DNA of 7,238 nucleotides from assembly GCA_905201685.1 (NCBI GenBank), contig CAJKOW010000069.1, forward strand, positions 1 to 7,238, given 5' to 3'. This document shows positions 1 to 7,002 of the stretch, one piece after another; position 1 is the stretch's first letter; the number at the start of each line of letters is the position of its first letter. Both the position numbers and the translations under genes were made by a program. The notes under the pieces were generated by a model, which saw nothing but the letters and a program-made list of their open reading frames with translations, was not told the origin of the DNA and ran no database searches. Origin of the DNA: an uncultured Bacteroides sp. (GTDB lineage: Bacteria > Bacteroidota > Bacteroidia > Bacteroidales > Bacteroidaceae).

Positions 1-584
1 TAGACCGCATTTATCCGGCTGTTCATCGCAAGACGGCGGTCGATATGCTGGCCGAAGGCGGGCTACTGACCGAATTCCTGACCGATACCAACCCCGACCG
101 TCATAACTTTGTCAGCCGCAACCGCATTGTGGCGGGCATGAGCGATGCCGTCATTGTGGTAGAATCGGCAGCCAAAGGCGGTTCGCTGATTACGGCAGAA
201 CTGGCCGAGGGCTACCATCGCGACTGTTTTGCCTTGCCCGGACGTGCCACGGACGAGTATTCGCGCGGTTGCAACCGGCTGATCCGCGACAACAAGGCAG
301 CCTTGATTAACGATGCTGCCGACTTTGTGAAAGCCATGAACTGGGGACGGAGCACCGACCGCAGCAGCCGGATGGCGTCGGGCGTACAGCGCAGCCTTTT
401 TCCCGAACTGACCGAGGAAGAAGCACGTGTCGTCAAGATTCTGAGTCGCAACGACCTGCATATCAACACTCTGGTGGTCGAAGCCAACATCCCGGTGAAC
501 CGCATGAGCGCCCTTTTGTTCGAACTCGAAATGAAGGGCATGGTCAAAGCGCTGGTAGGCGGAGTCTATCACTTGCTGGCATAG
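1..584 (+). CDS. dprA: DNA-processing protein DprA, 3' part (partial)
   Basis: DprA binds incoming single-stranded DNA during natural transformation and loads RecA on it. The gene enters from outside the window; the open frame runs from base 3 to the TAG at 582-584, so the first ATG inside the window (45) is not the true start. The visible part starts within the Rossmann-like DNA-binding fold: DRIYPAVHRKTA, then GGLLTEF, NFVSRNRIVAGMSDA, VVESAAKGGSLITA and FALPGR, all in the usual DprA order. A stretch with low conservation follows, then a C-terminal winged-helix domain (about the last 65 residues, from SLFPELTEEE to the end). No frame damage is visible. Its 3' end overlaps the convergent GH78 gene by 16 bases. 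The family call is secure; whether this host is naturally competent cannot be judged here. Confidence 0.95.
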   Translation, partial: DRIYPAVHRKTAVDMLAEGGLLTEFLTDTNPDRHNFVSRNRIVAGMSDAVIVVESAAKGGSLITAELAEGYHRDCFALPGRATDEYSRGCNRLIRDNKAALINDAADFVKAMNWGRSTDRSSRMASGVQRSLFPELTEEEARVVKILSRNDLHINTLVVEANIPVNRMSALLFELEMKGMVKALVGGVYHLLA

Positions 585-2812
585 TCGCCGGCTTGCGTCA
601 GCCGGATGTTCCATACGCCGGGCGTAAGTACCTTTTCGGCCGACTGGCAAGCGGTGCCGTTCACGCTCATGCCTGTATATCCGTCGGGCAGGCAGAAGCA
701 CGCCTCCGTACCTTGGGGAACTTCCAGCACGATGTCGCACCGGCGGCTTTCCTTGTCGAGCGACAGTCGTATTTCTCTTTTCCCGCTCAGGGGTACAACG
801 GCCCGTATCTGGTTCAGGTGTGCGGGATGCGGACTGACGCGGAAACGGCGGAAAGCGGGAGCCGTCGGTTCAATTCCGGCTATATACTGGCTCATGACGG
901 TCAGCGGGCCGCCGCTCCAGGCATGGTTGTAAGTGCCGCCGCCGAAACCTTCCGAGCCGATTCCCCATCCTTCCCACAAGGTAGTCAGCGGGCTGTCTGT
1001 CATGGCGCGGTAGCGCAGTTTCATCCGGTTGAGGGCATCCTGGTGGTAGCCCATCAGGCAGAGGGCTTGCAGGACGTATTTCTCCATATACGGACTGGCA
1101 TGATATTGTTGGCCGAAGAAGGGGCGCAGTGCCGGATAGAGCGTGTCGGGCAGTGTACCCGAAACCACGGCAAGGGCTTGCGGGCGGTCGTCGGGCAGAC
1201 CCTGGTGCGAGGGTGACACGTAGTAGCTTCCGTTCCAGTATTTCTGGTGGAAGGCGGTGCGTGCACGGTCGGCCGTAGTCTGTGCCCAGTCGGCTTCGGT
1301 GGTGTCGCCGATCAGGCGTGCCATGCGTTCGTAGCCTTGCAGGGCGATGATGTACCATTGGCTGAACAGCAGTTCCATGTCTTTGTTCTCACCCCAGTCG
1401 CCCCAGGTCCATCCTCCTTTGCGGGGAATAGCCAGTCCCTGGGCGTCGGTCTTCCATACGTGGATGTATTTCTTTACGTTGGGATATACGTAGCCGATGG
1501 TGGCGCTGTCGGCCGTACCCATGTAGTACGTCCAGAAGCCGTAGTAGCCTACGCTGGCCAGCATCTGCATGGGCAGTTCCGAGTCGTAGTTTCCGGCAGG
1601 TACAGGGGCGAAGATGGTGCTGTCGGCACGTTGCCAGTCCATCAGTTCGCGGATGCCTTTGCGGGTCAGCAGATGGGCTTTCTCGTCGAGGGCATAGAAG
1701 GCTTCGCCCAGTTCGTTCACCACATCGCCCCACCACTGGGCACGTTCGCGGTCGGGGCAGTCCATGTAGGTGTCGCGCATGGTGATGTACAGGGTTCGCT
1801 GCGACTTCTCCCACAGGCGGTTCAGGGCAGGGTCGTCGCAATGGAAACTTCCGGCAAAGTAGGTGTCGTAGCCCGTTTCGCGGTACATCAGGTCGAGGAC
1901 TTCGGCATCCTTGGGCACCTGATAGACTACGTAGTGGCCGTTCATCCAGCCAAGGCATTCAAAGTCTTGTTCGCCCTGTCGGGTGATATATTCGGCAAAG
2001 ACGTTGTTGGCCGATCCGCCGGTGTAGTTGTCGGTGCGGATGCGTACTTTCCGACCTTTGTCGGCGCGCAGCCGGATGTAGGGGGTGATTTGCGCGTTGT
2101 AGGGCAGGTAGGCGTGGAGGATGGTGTCGTTTATCCTTTCCGTACGTTCGTAAGGCTTCAGACCGTAGTCTTTCCATTGGGGGATGGGGCGTGGTTGCAG
2201 CTTGTTCCATCCGGCTGCTGCCAGGTCGGTGAGGCGTGCGTCGGGCCACTGGCTGTCGTCGAAGTCGGGACGGGTGAAGTCGATGTCCTTTCCGGCGTCG
2301 AAGCCGATGTTCGACTCGGGCAGGCGGTAGTTGGGCTGTTCGCCTTCGGGCTGGTAGAAGGCGGGATGGGCGATGCTCTTCCACGGCTTGCGGAGGCGGA
2401 TGTCTTTTCCGTCGACGTTCAGGGCGAAGGTCATGCCGGGAGTGGGCGAGTTGCGGTGGCTGAAGCCGTCTTTTCCGAAGTACCACACCAGCAGGGCGAT
2501 GGTGTTCTGGCCTTTCTTCAGGGCGGGCAGCGAGCCGATGGTGTCGCAATAGGTGTCGTTGGGGTTGGGGCCGCGTTTCAGGCCGCCTTCGCGCACTTGC
2601 AGTTCGCCGTTCACCCACAGCCAGTATTTGCTGTCGGCAGCTATGTGCAGGCTGACGTTGCGGGGTTGCCGCTTCAGGTTGACGGTGTTGCGGAAGCAGT
2701 ACCACGAGCCGGGTTCTATCTCGTCCGGCGGGCAGTCGGGACTGATGACCTGTGCGACGGCGGTGTACGTGCCGATGCACAGCAGGATGAGTGTGTACAG
2801 CAGTTGTTTCAT
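569..2812 (-). CDS. Secreted glycoside hydrolase family 78, putative alpha-L-rhamnosidase
   Basis: Predicted to remove terminal alpha-L-rhamnose from plant or microbial glycans by an inverting mechanism. The 747-residue protein starts with a signal peptide (about residues 1-20, ending TAVA before Gln21), so it acts in the periplasm or at the cell surface; there is no lipoprotein cysteine at the cleavage site. An N-terminal beta-rich region (about 25-310) precedes an (alpha/alpha)6 barrel (about 325-650) and a short C-terminal beta domain. The motif DCPDRERAQWWGD puts D351, E356 and D363 at the same spacing (+5, +12) as D567, E572 and D579 of Bacillus RhaB. E614 in TLWEGW fits the general base, and NHAWSGGP (629-636) is typical of GH78. 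It is shorter than many family members (often 900 or more), probably having fewer beta modules. ATG at 2812 has the signal peptide directly behind it. Transcription is probably controlled by the attenuator-like leader upstream. The exact sugar specificity is inferred. Confidence 0.85.
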   Translation of the reverse strand: MKQLLYTLILLCIGTYTAVAQVISPDCPPDEIEPGSWYCFRNTVNLKRQPRNVSLHIAADSKYWLWVNGELQVREGGLKRGPNPNDTYCDTIGSLPALKKGQNTIALLVWYFGKDGFSHRNSPTPGMTFALNVDGKDIRLRKPWKSIAHPAFYQPEGEQPNYRLPESNIGFDAGKDIDFTRPDFDDSQWPDARLTDLAAAGWNKLQPRPIPQWKDYGLKPYERTERINDTILHAYLPYNAQITPYIRLRADKGRKVRIRTDNYTGGSANNVFAEYITRQGEQDFECLGWMNGHYVVYQVPKDAEVLDLMYRETGYDTYFAGSFHCDDPALNRLWEKSQRTLYITMRDTYMDCPDRERAQWWGDVVNELGEAFYALDEKAHLLTRKGIRELMDWQRADSTIFAPVPAGNYDSELPMQMLASVGYYGFWTYYMGTADSATIGYVYPNVKKYIHVWKTDAQGLAIPRKGGWTWGDWGENKDMELLFSQWYIIALQGYERMARLIGDTTEADWAQTTADRARTAFHQKYWNGSYYVSPSHQGLPDDRPQALAVVSGTLPDTLYPALRPFFGQQYHASPYMEKYVLQALCLMGYHQDALNRMKLRYRAMTDSPLTTLWEGWGIGSEGFGGGTYNHAWSGGPLTVMSQYIAGIEPTAPAFRRFRVSPHPAHLNQIRAVVPLSGKREIRLSLDKESRRCDIVLEVPQGTEACFCLPDGYTGMSVNGTACQSAEKVLTPGVWNIRLTQAGDYASK

Positions 2813-2853
2813 ATTATTGGGTTCTGTTTATGTGTGTGTGTCAGGGTATAGGC

Positions 2854-2880
2854 AAAAAAAAAGGAGTACCGCTGTACTCC
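2854..2880 (-). terminator. Intrinsic terminator hairpin in the GH78 leader (attenuator candidate)
   Basis: On the minus strand GGAGTAC, loop AGCG, GTACTCC forms a perfect 7-bp stem (2863-2869 with 2874-2880) followed by nine T residues (2854-2862). It lies about 40 bases downstream of the expected start of transcription and about 40 bases upstream of the GH78 ATG, so transcripts should end here unless something prevents it. The plus strand has no T-tract after the stem, so it works in one direction only. Confidence 0.8.
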
Positions 2881-2923
2881 AACCTTTGTTAACCTTAAAT
2901 CTAATACTATGAAAAACACGTTG

Positions 2924-2954
2924 CAAAGGTACGGACTTTGGCGAAATCTGCAAA
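2924..2954 (-). promoter_or_regulatory. Bacteroides-type housekeeping promoter for GH78
   Basis: Reading the minus strand, TTTG (2954-2951), a 19-base spacer and TACCTTTG (2931-2924) match the Bacteroides primary-sigma consensus (TTTG, 19-21 bases, TAnnTTTG). Transcription would start near 2917-2919, giving a leader of about 105 bases to the GH78 ATG, with the terminator hairpin in its middle. The position is inferred from consensus only. Confidence 0.75.
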
Positions 2955-3061
2955 TTCTGTAAGCAAAAAGCCGTTTTTTATAACATGCTTTAATATCGTT
3001 ACAGGTTCTTTTACATCTTTCGCCCGGTTTTGTGTCCTGTCTGTTGCCACTGTTCTTCTTT

Positions 3062-3649
3062 TTACTCCTCCGTCCGCGTATAGGCTTCAATCTCGCGGAT
3101 GGCATCTTTGGCCTTGCGGCGCACTTTGTTGAGGTGTATCAGGCCCATGATGGCTCCGACCACGAATCCGACGCCTCCTCCGATGCAGATGGTTGCTCCT
3201 CCTTCCTTGGGATAGCTTTCAATGAGGAACCAGACTATCCACAGCGCGGCGAAGGGCAGGCCGAAGTACAGCCATTTCAGCCCCAGGCGGTTCATGCGTA
3301 TCAGGGCCTGGCTGATGTTTATCAGGTTGCCGGTCGATATTTCTTTGGGGTTTATTCCTTTGTGGCTGTATACCTGATAAATGCAGGCTACGATCAGAAA
3401 GAGGGAGGTCACGACGCAGAACAGCCACGAATAGCCCGTCGAGATGAAGAACAGGTTGCAATAAATCAGTGCAAAGGGGACTAGTATGTACATGGAGCGG
3501 ATTTTCCGTTTGATGTAACCAAGTTTTTCCCGGATCGATTGCATGATCATCTTTTCGTTGACGATGGTTTCTTTCGCCAGTTTCTCTTTCAACAGTCTGA
3601 TTTGCTGTTTCATTTCTTCCAGTTCGAAGTTATCTTGATGCTTTTCCAT
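3062..3649 (-). CDS. Small four-helix membrane protein paired with ECF sigma factor
   Basis: 195 residues, not assigned to a named domain. An N-terminal charged helix (about 5-50), probably a coiled coil and rich in Glu and Lys, is followed by two pairs of membrane helices (about 52-70, 74-95, 125-144, 151-173) and a basic, amphipathic cytosolic tail (about 174-195). It has no zinc-finger anti-sigma motif. It starts 12 bases after the sigma-factor stop, so the two are co-transcribed. I recall such proteins as common partners of small ECF sigma factors in Bacteroides. A membrane anti-sigma factor or sensor is the natural guess, but nothing in the sequence proves it. A second, truncated copy of its C-terminal 56 residues lies at 4272-4556. 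Confidence 0.8.
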   Translation of the reverse strand: MEKHQDNFELEEMKQQIRLLKEKLAKETIVNEKMIMQSIREKLGYIKRKIRSMYILVPFALIYCNLFFISTGYSWLFCVVTSLFLIVACIYQVYSHKGINPKEISTGNLINISQALIRMNRLGLKWLYFGLPFAALWIVWFLIESYPKEGGATICIGGGVGFVVGAIMGLIHLNKVRRKAKDAIREIEAYTRTEE

Positions 3650-3661
3650 ACTGATGCGTTT

Positions 3662-4141
3662 TTAGCGGTTCGACATTTTTTTCAACTCCTCTTTGATGCG
3701 ATACAGGCGCACGGACACGTTTTTGGTCGAGATACCTACAATGGCTCCTATCTCTTCGTAGCTCATGTTCTCCAGCCACAGCAGGACGATGGCGCGGTCG
3801 AAGGGCTTTAGCTTGTGGATGCGGTCGTAGAGCTGGCGGATTTGCCGGGAGTCTTCGTCGTTGTCCTTAAACAGGTTGATGTCCATCGTCAGTGGGAGGG
3901 TAGCCCGCTTCTGCTTTTTCCGTTCGTAGGAGATGCAGGTGTTGAAGCTCACTCTCCATATCCAGGTGTCGATGCTGCTTTGGTTCCGGAAGGAGGGATA
4001 CCCTTTCCAGAGGTTGATGAGTACTTCCTGAAACAGGTCGCTGACTTCATCGGAATCGTTCGAGAACATAAAGCACACCGTGTAGATGGTGCTTTTGTGT
4101 TCCTTGATCATTTGCGCAAATGTGGTGTCCAATGTTTCCAT
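3662..4141 (-). CDS. ECF-family RNA polymerase sigma factor
   Basis: A 159-residue extracytoplasmic-function sigma factor that would direct RNA polymerase to a small regulon. Region 2 covers about residues 10-78 (SDLFQEVLINLWKGYPSF, then IDTWIWRVSFNTCISYERK, the -10 recognition helix). Region 4 covers about 105-155 (LKPFDRAIVLLWLENMSY, then EEIGAIVGISTKNVSVRLYRIK, the helix-turn-helix for the -35). There is no region 1 or 3, as expected for this group. It is first in an operon with the membrane protein 12 bases downstream, a typical sigma/anti-sigma arrangement. Its own leader contains a TCTAA-type element, so autoregulation is plausible. The start at 4141 is supported by the region 2 alignment. 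An identical copy of its leader occurs at the right end of the window without the gene. Confidence 0.92.
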   Translation of the reverse strand: METLDTTFAQMIKEHKSTIYTVCFMFSNDSDEVSDLFQEVLINLWKGYPSFRNQSSIDTWIWRVSFNTCISYERKKQKRATLPLTMDINLFKDNDEDSRQIRQLYDRIHKLKPFDRAIVLLWLENMSYEEIGAIVGISTKNVSVRLYRIKEELKKMSNR

Positions 4142-4194
4142 ATCGAATTCTGATTTGTTTTTGTCCGTTAGACGCAGGTGTTGCCGGAAAAACT
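4140..4194. repeat. Direct repeat, copy 1 (sigma-factor leader)
   Basis: These 55 bases are identical to 7184-7238. Copy 1 begins inside the sigma start codon and covers the 5' leader with the TCTAA element. The bases to the left differ (c at 4139, t at 7183), so the left edge is real. The right edge cannot be seen because copy 2 runs off the window. Confidence 0.9.
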
Positions 4195-4196
4195 AC
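4168..4196 (-). promoter_or_regulatory. Candidate ECF-dependent promoter of the sigma operon
   Basis: The minus strand has CGTCTAA at 4174-4168, a good ECF-type -10 element, about 27 bases before the sigma ATG; the stretch GTAGTTTTT (4196-4188) sits at the right distance for a -35 but is a poor match to the usual AAC-type core. The predicted untranslated leader is only about 20 bases. The element is preserved in the duplicate at 7212-7218, which suggests it matters. Autoregulation is inferred. Confidence 0.4.
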
Positions 4197-4271
4197 ACGA
4201 ATATAGTGTTTTTTTTATTCATACTTGCACGGTTTGCGAGCAACACTTGTTGCGATTGCTAACTATTGATG

Positions 4272-4556
4272 TTACGCGGCTAAAGTGGATAATTGGGAAT
4301 GGAAAGTGCTACTTTGCGGGTGAAGGATGGATACGCGTGGATGAGGCGGATTTTTTTGCCCGGTTTTGTGTCCTTTCTGTTCCACTTGCTCTTCTGTCCG
4401 CGTATAGGCTTCGATCTTGCGGATGGCATCTTTGGCTTTGCGGCACACTTTGTTGAGGTGTATCAGGCCCGTGATGACTCCGACCACAAACCCGATGCCT
4501 CCTCCGATGTAGATGAACTCTTCGCTGTCTTTGGGATAGCTTTCAACGAGGAACCA
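4272..4556 (-). pseudogene. C-terminal fragment of a second copy of the membrane protein
   Basis: The minus strand encodes WFLVESYPKDSEEFIYIGGG and so on through EAYTRTEE, matching residues 140-195 of the intact protein at 44 of 56 positions by hand alignment. DNA similarity spans 4358-4556 against 3022-3232, including the 3' flank. At 4556/4557 similarity ends abruptly and an in-frame TAA stands right before the first conserved Trp codon, so the first 139 residues are gone. The normal stop after EE has become a Gln codon, so the frame runs on through about 37 unrelated residues to a TAA at 4272. A GTG at 4487 could start a 71-residue peptide but has no support. This is a remnant of a diverged paralogue, not a recent copy. 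Confidence 0.85.
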
Positions 4557-4775
4557 TTAAGAATGTGATGCAGAGCTATGACAATACCAAAGAACAGCAA
4601 CAGGCAATCTGAATATGGCTTTGTAACTATGCGGATAGTCGATAGACCTTTGGTGAAATAAAACATCGGCATACCTACAAAGAGGTTGCCGATGTTACAG
4701 AGGGTAAGTATGATTTGAAAATAGATAAAATTTTAAATCAAAGATCTATACTTTAACTAATTCAACCATAATTAC
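4557..4775. other. AT-rich junction between membrane-gene fragment and restriction operon
   Basis: This stretch starts where similarity to the membrane gene ends. It holds the probable terminator of the restriction operon (4656-4696). One minus-strand frame stays open from about 4735 to 4465 and reads hydrophobic (LLLFFGIVIALHHIL), but it has no convincing start, crosses the hairpin and runs out of frame into the fragment, so I do not call it a gene. It may be debris from the event that formed the junction. Confidence 0.5.
4656..4696 (-). terminator. Probable terminator of the restriction-modification operon
   Basis: AACATCGGCA (4662-4671) and TGCCGATGTT (4687-4696) form a perfect 10-bp stem. 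Inside it ACCT (4673-4676) and AGGT (4683-4686) add 4 bp after a one-base bulge, leaving a loop of six. On the minus strand the stem ends in GTT and is followed by TTATTT, a modest T-tract. It lies about 80 bases after the nuclease stop codon, the right place to end that operon. Confidence 0.6.
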
Positions 4776-5834
4776 TCATTTACTCCAAAATTCATCTTTT
4801 ATTTTTTCGTAATGCCTTGACTTTATTATATCAGGAGTATTATCGACTGATGGAAATTCTTCTGCTATTTCTTGAGCTAAACAAAACAATAACTTATCAC
4901 CTAAAATTGTAGAATATTTCCCTCTTAGTGCCTTTTCATACCAATTTATTAAATCATTTTCGGTAACGATGCTTTGGATATGAGCTCGCCATCCTATTTG
5001 TGATAAAAGTGAAATTATAATATCTTTCTCTGCATCTTTGCAAACTATCACTATTTTATCACTTGAAACACTATTTACAATGTTTTCTGCCAATGTTACA
5101 TCCAAGCTCAAATGTTTAATTTGAATAGCCGGTCCCCAATTAGAATACATATCTAATCCACGGTCAGCCGCATTTGTCACTCCAACCCTATAAACCTTAG
5201 CATCCTGAATATATTGAGGAGTTGAACTATTCAAACACATAACTTTTTGAGAAAAATCTTCAAATTCTTTAAGAAGAGGATATGCTTCTTCTTTCACTGT
5301 TATCTCTACTTCCAACTGAAGAGCTTCTACCAACGTAGAGAATAAGGCGTATACAATAATTTCATATATTTTGTCAAGACTTCGTTTTAGTCCAGCCTCA
5401 TTCCAGAAAGAATCAATAAAATTCTTTACATAAAAGCTTTCTGCCGAAGCATTAAGGCAATAGTTCAAAGCGTTACTTAATTGGATATGTCTGTTAGTAA
5501 ACTGATTGTATATGTAGGCCTCTACAGCTCCATTGGTTCTTCTATTTTCATTACCTAATACAACAAGAACTGATGGTGGAGTTGCATTATCATTGAACAA
5601 ATCATCTTGGAATCGGGCACTACTAGTACATTTTCTCCCAACAAGAGGTATAGTTATAGCATCTCGCCATTTTTTACTCTGCATTCTATAATCCTCTAAA
5701 TTTGAGAGGTCTATATCTTTATATATTCTGTCTCTGTATAAAATTTCCGCAACTTGAATCGGTTTATACAAATGCACTCGACCTTTTTCGATAACAGTGT
5801 CTAATGCATGTTTAGCTTCTTCTATTGTAACCAC
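4776..5834 (-). CDS. Type II restriction endonuclease, HaeII-family-like
   Basis: Expected to cut DNA lacking the methylation made by its neighbour. The 352-residue protein resembles the HaeII family as I remember it: KPIQVAEILYRDR (24-36), KKWRDAI (54-60), SSARFQDDLF (71-80) and NRRTNGAVEAYIY (97-109), with the same overall length. HaeII cuts RGCGCY, so that specificity is a prediction. A possible PD-(D/E)XK-type centre is D228 with Q238-x-K240 (AIQIKH), glutamine taking the usual acidic place; this is tentative. The frame has a TAA ten bases before the start and no ATG, so GTG at 5834 must be the start. It begins two bases after the methyltransferase stop, so its translation is probably coupled to that gene and kept low. 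The frame is intact and AT-rich, unlike the chromosomal genes. The nuclease role is likely from context; the exact family is less certain. Confidence 0.75.
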   Translation of the reverse strand: MVTIEEAKHALDTVIEKGRVHLYKPIQVAEILYRDRIYKDIDLSNLEDYRMQSKKWRDAITIPLVGRKCTSSARFQDDLFNDNATPPSVLVVLGNENRRTNGAVEAYIYNQFTNRHIQLSNALNYCLNASAESFYVKNFIDSFWNEAGLKRSLDKIYEIIVYALFSTLVEALQLEVEITVKEEAYPLLKEFEDFSQKVMCLNSSTPQYIQDAKVYRVGVTNAADRGLDMYSNWGPAIQIKHLSLDVTLAENIVNSVSSDKIVIVCKDAEKDIIISLLSQIGWRAHIQSIVTENDLINWYEKALRGKYSTILGDKLLFCLAQEIAEEFPSVDNTPDIIKSRHYEKIKDEFWSK

Positions 5835-5836
5835 AA

Positions 5837-6775
5837 CTATTTATTTAATTCATATTGTTTTAAAGAAAAAATCATTTGTTTTGCTACTGCCGAAATAACA
5901 GGTACGGCAACGGAGTTGCCCGTTTGGTGTTTTATATGCCCATAAGATACAACTATCTTAAAATCATCAGGAAATCCCTGTAATCTTAACATTTCACGTT
6001 CAGTAGGTCTTCTTTCATCATTTATAAGTATATAGTTAGCCGAAGCACCAGCTCTTAGACATGATGAATAAGGATGTGGAGTTATACTCCCTGCCATGTT
6101 TTCATGTGAAATATATGGTTTCGGATAATTGGGGTCTTTAAGTCTCATCAATCGTGATTGCCTGATATTATCCTTTACATAATATTTTTCATCTACATTT
6201 GTTTCCAGTATATCTATGAGTTTTTTACGCTTAGAAACAGGTATAGGTTCAGGGAAAGTAAACATAACATCGTCTTTGAAGCCAACAATAATAATCCGTT
6301 CACGCTTTTGAGGAACTCCGTAGTCCAATGCATTTAGTACTTTAGCATAAACATTATATCCTAATGCCTCTAAATGCTTTCGTATGATTTGAAATGTTTT
6401 TCCTTTATCGTGGGCTGTTAAATTTCTGACATTTTCCAACATAAAAGCCTTAGGTCGTTTTTCCCTTAATATTCTTTCTATTTCAAAGAATAGAGTTCCG
6501 CAAGTTTCATTTTCAAAGCCTTCTTTTTTCCCTATAATGGAAAAGGCCTGACAAGGAAAACCTCCAAGTAAAATATCAAAATCAGGAATGTCCTTTGCTT
6601 CTATTTTGGTTATATCACCGGAAGGATATTCTCCAAAATTAGCCTCATAAGTTTTACATGCTTTTTCATCAAACTCCGAAGAAAAGACACAATGTCCTCC
6701 CGCAGACTCAAAACCTAACCTTATACCTCCAATTCCTGCAAATAAATCTATAAAGCGAAAAGAATTCCAATCCAT
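5837..6775 (-). CDS. DNA (cytosine-5-)-methyltransferase of a type II R-M system
   Basis: Transfers a methyl group from S-adenosylmethionine to C5 of cytosine, protecting host DNA from the neighbouring nuclease. All key motifs are present in order in 312 residues: motif I FIDLFAGIGG (8-17, cofactor), motif II around SSEFD (32-36), motif IV GGFPCQAFS (71-79) with catalytic Cys75, motif VI ENVRNL (114-119), motif VIII QKRERIIIVG (156-165), a target-recognition stretch of about 170-250, motif IX RRPTEREMLRLQGFPD (255-270) and motif X HQTGNSVAVPV (283-293). It therefore appears active. The paired nuclease suggests an RGCGCY-type target, inferred only. ATG at 6775 lies one base after the stop of a decayed regulator, so the genes formed one operon. 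Low G+C relative to dprA and GH78 points to acquisition by transfer. Confidence 0.95.
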   Translation of the reverse strand: MDWNSFRFIDLFAGIGGIRLGFESAGGHCVFSSEFDEKACKTYEANFGEYPSGDITKIEAKDIPDFDILLGGFPCQAFSIIGKKEGFENETCGTLFFEIERILREKRPKAFMLENVRNLTAHDKGKTFQIIRKHLEALGYNVYAKVLNALDYGVPQKRERIIIVGFKDDVMFTFPEPIPVSKRKKLIDILETNVDEKYYVKDNIRQSRLMRLKDPNYPKPYISHENMAGSITPHPYSSCLRAGASANYILINDERRPTEREMLRLQGFPDDFKIVVSYGHIKHQTGNSVAVPVISAVAKQMIFSLKQYELNK

Positions 6776-6776
6776 T

Positions 6777-6976
6777 TTATGATAATTTATTATTACTTAC
6801 AAATAAGTCTTTCATGTCTACACCAAGTATATTGGTTGTTTTTTTAAGTCGGGTTGCTATTATTACTATATCATTTACTTACGGTACATGTGGATTTTCC
6901 AAGTTACTCGGCTAACCTCTTGACTATTTTTACCTTGCTCTACAAGTTCTATTTTTAATCTATTTAAATTTGACAT
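6777..6976 (-). pseudogene. Decayed XRE-type helix-turn-helix regulator of the R-M operon
   Basis: From ATG at 6976 the minus strand reads MSNLNRLKIELVEQGKNSQ, the start of a small XRE regulator family common in Bacteroides. An extra base near 6919 shifts the frame; the next frame reads R-LAE-stop-LGKSTCTVSK-stop-YSNNSNPT-stop, where the family has WLAEQLGK and SKW, so single changes gave Trp to Arg, Gln to stop and Trp to stop. A second shift with a loss of about three codons near 6846 restores ILGVDMKDLFVSNNKLS and a stop at 6777-6779, one base before the methyltransferase ATG. An intact product would be about 70 residues. As it stands only a 33-residue peptide could be made, ending before the recognition helix. 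Such regulators next to methyltransferases may act like controller proteins; the role is inferred, while the decay is visible. Confidence 0.8.
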
Positions 6977-7002
6977 AGACTTCAATCCATTAAACTTAAA
7001 TA

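Noticed and set aside
63..740. A 225-codon minus-strand frame opposite dprA
   Set aside because: It is antisense to well-conserved DprA motifs and resembles no family I know.
1247..2851. A 534-codon open frame on the plus strand
   Set aside because: It lies antisense to the GH78 gene, whose signal peptide, catalytic residues and length are all correct. Its composition (Val, Gly and Ala-rich) is typical of a shadow frame in G+C-rich DNA.
2910..2963. A tiny plus-strand frame beginning MKNTLQRYG
   Set aside because: It lies on the promoter of the opposite strand and lacks independent support.
2809..3105. A 98-codon minus-strand frame before GH78
   Set aside because: It crosses the promoter and the terminator hairpin and has no family signature.
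4198..4205. TATATTCG as a housekeeping -7 element for the sigma operon
   Set aside because: One mismatch in the core and no TTTG-like element at the right distance; the TCTAA element nearer the gene is more likely.
4465..4735. Hydrophobic minus-strand open frame
   Set aside because: No convincing start, it passes through the terminator hairpin and reads the membrane-gene fragment out of frame.
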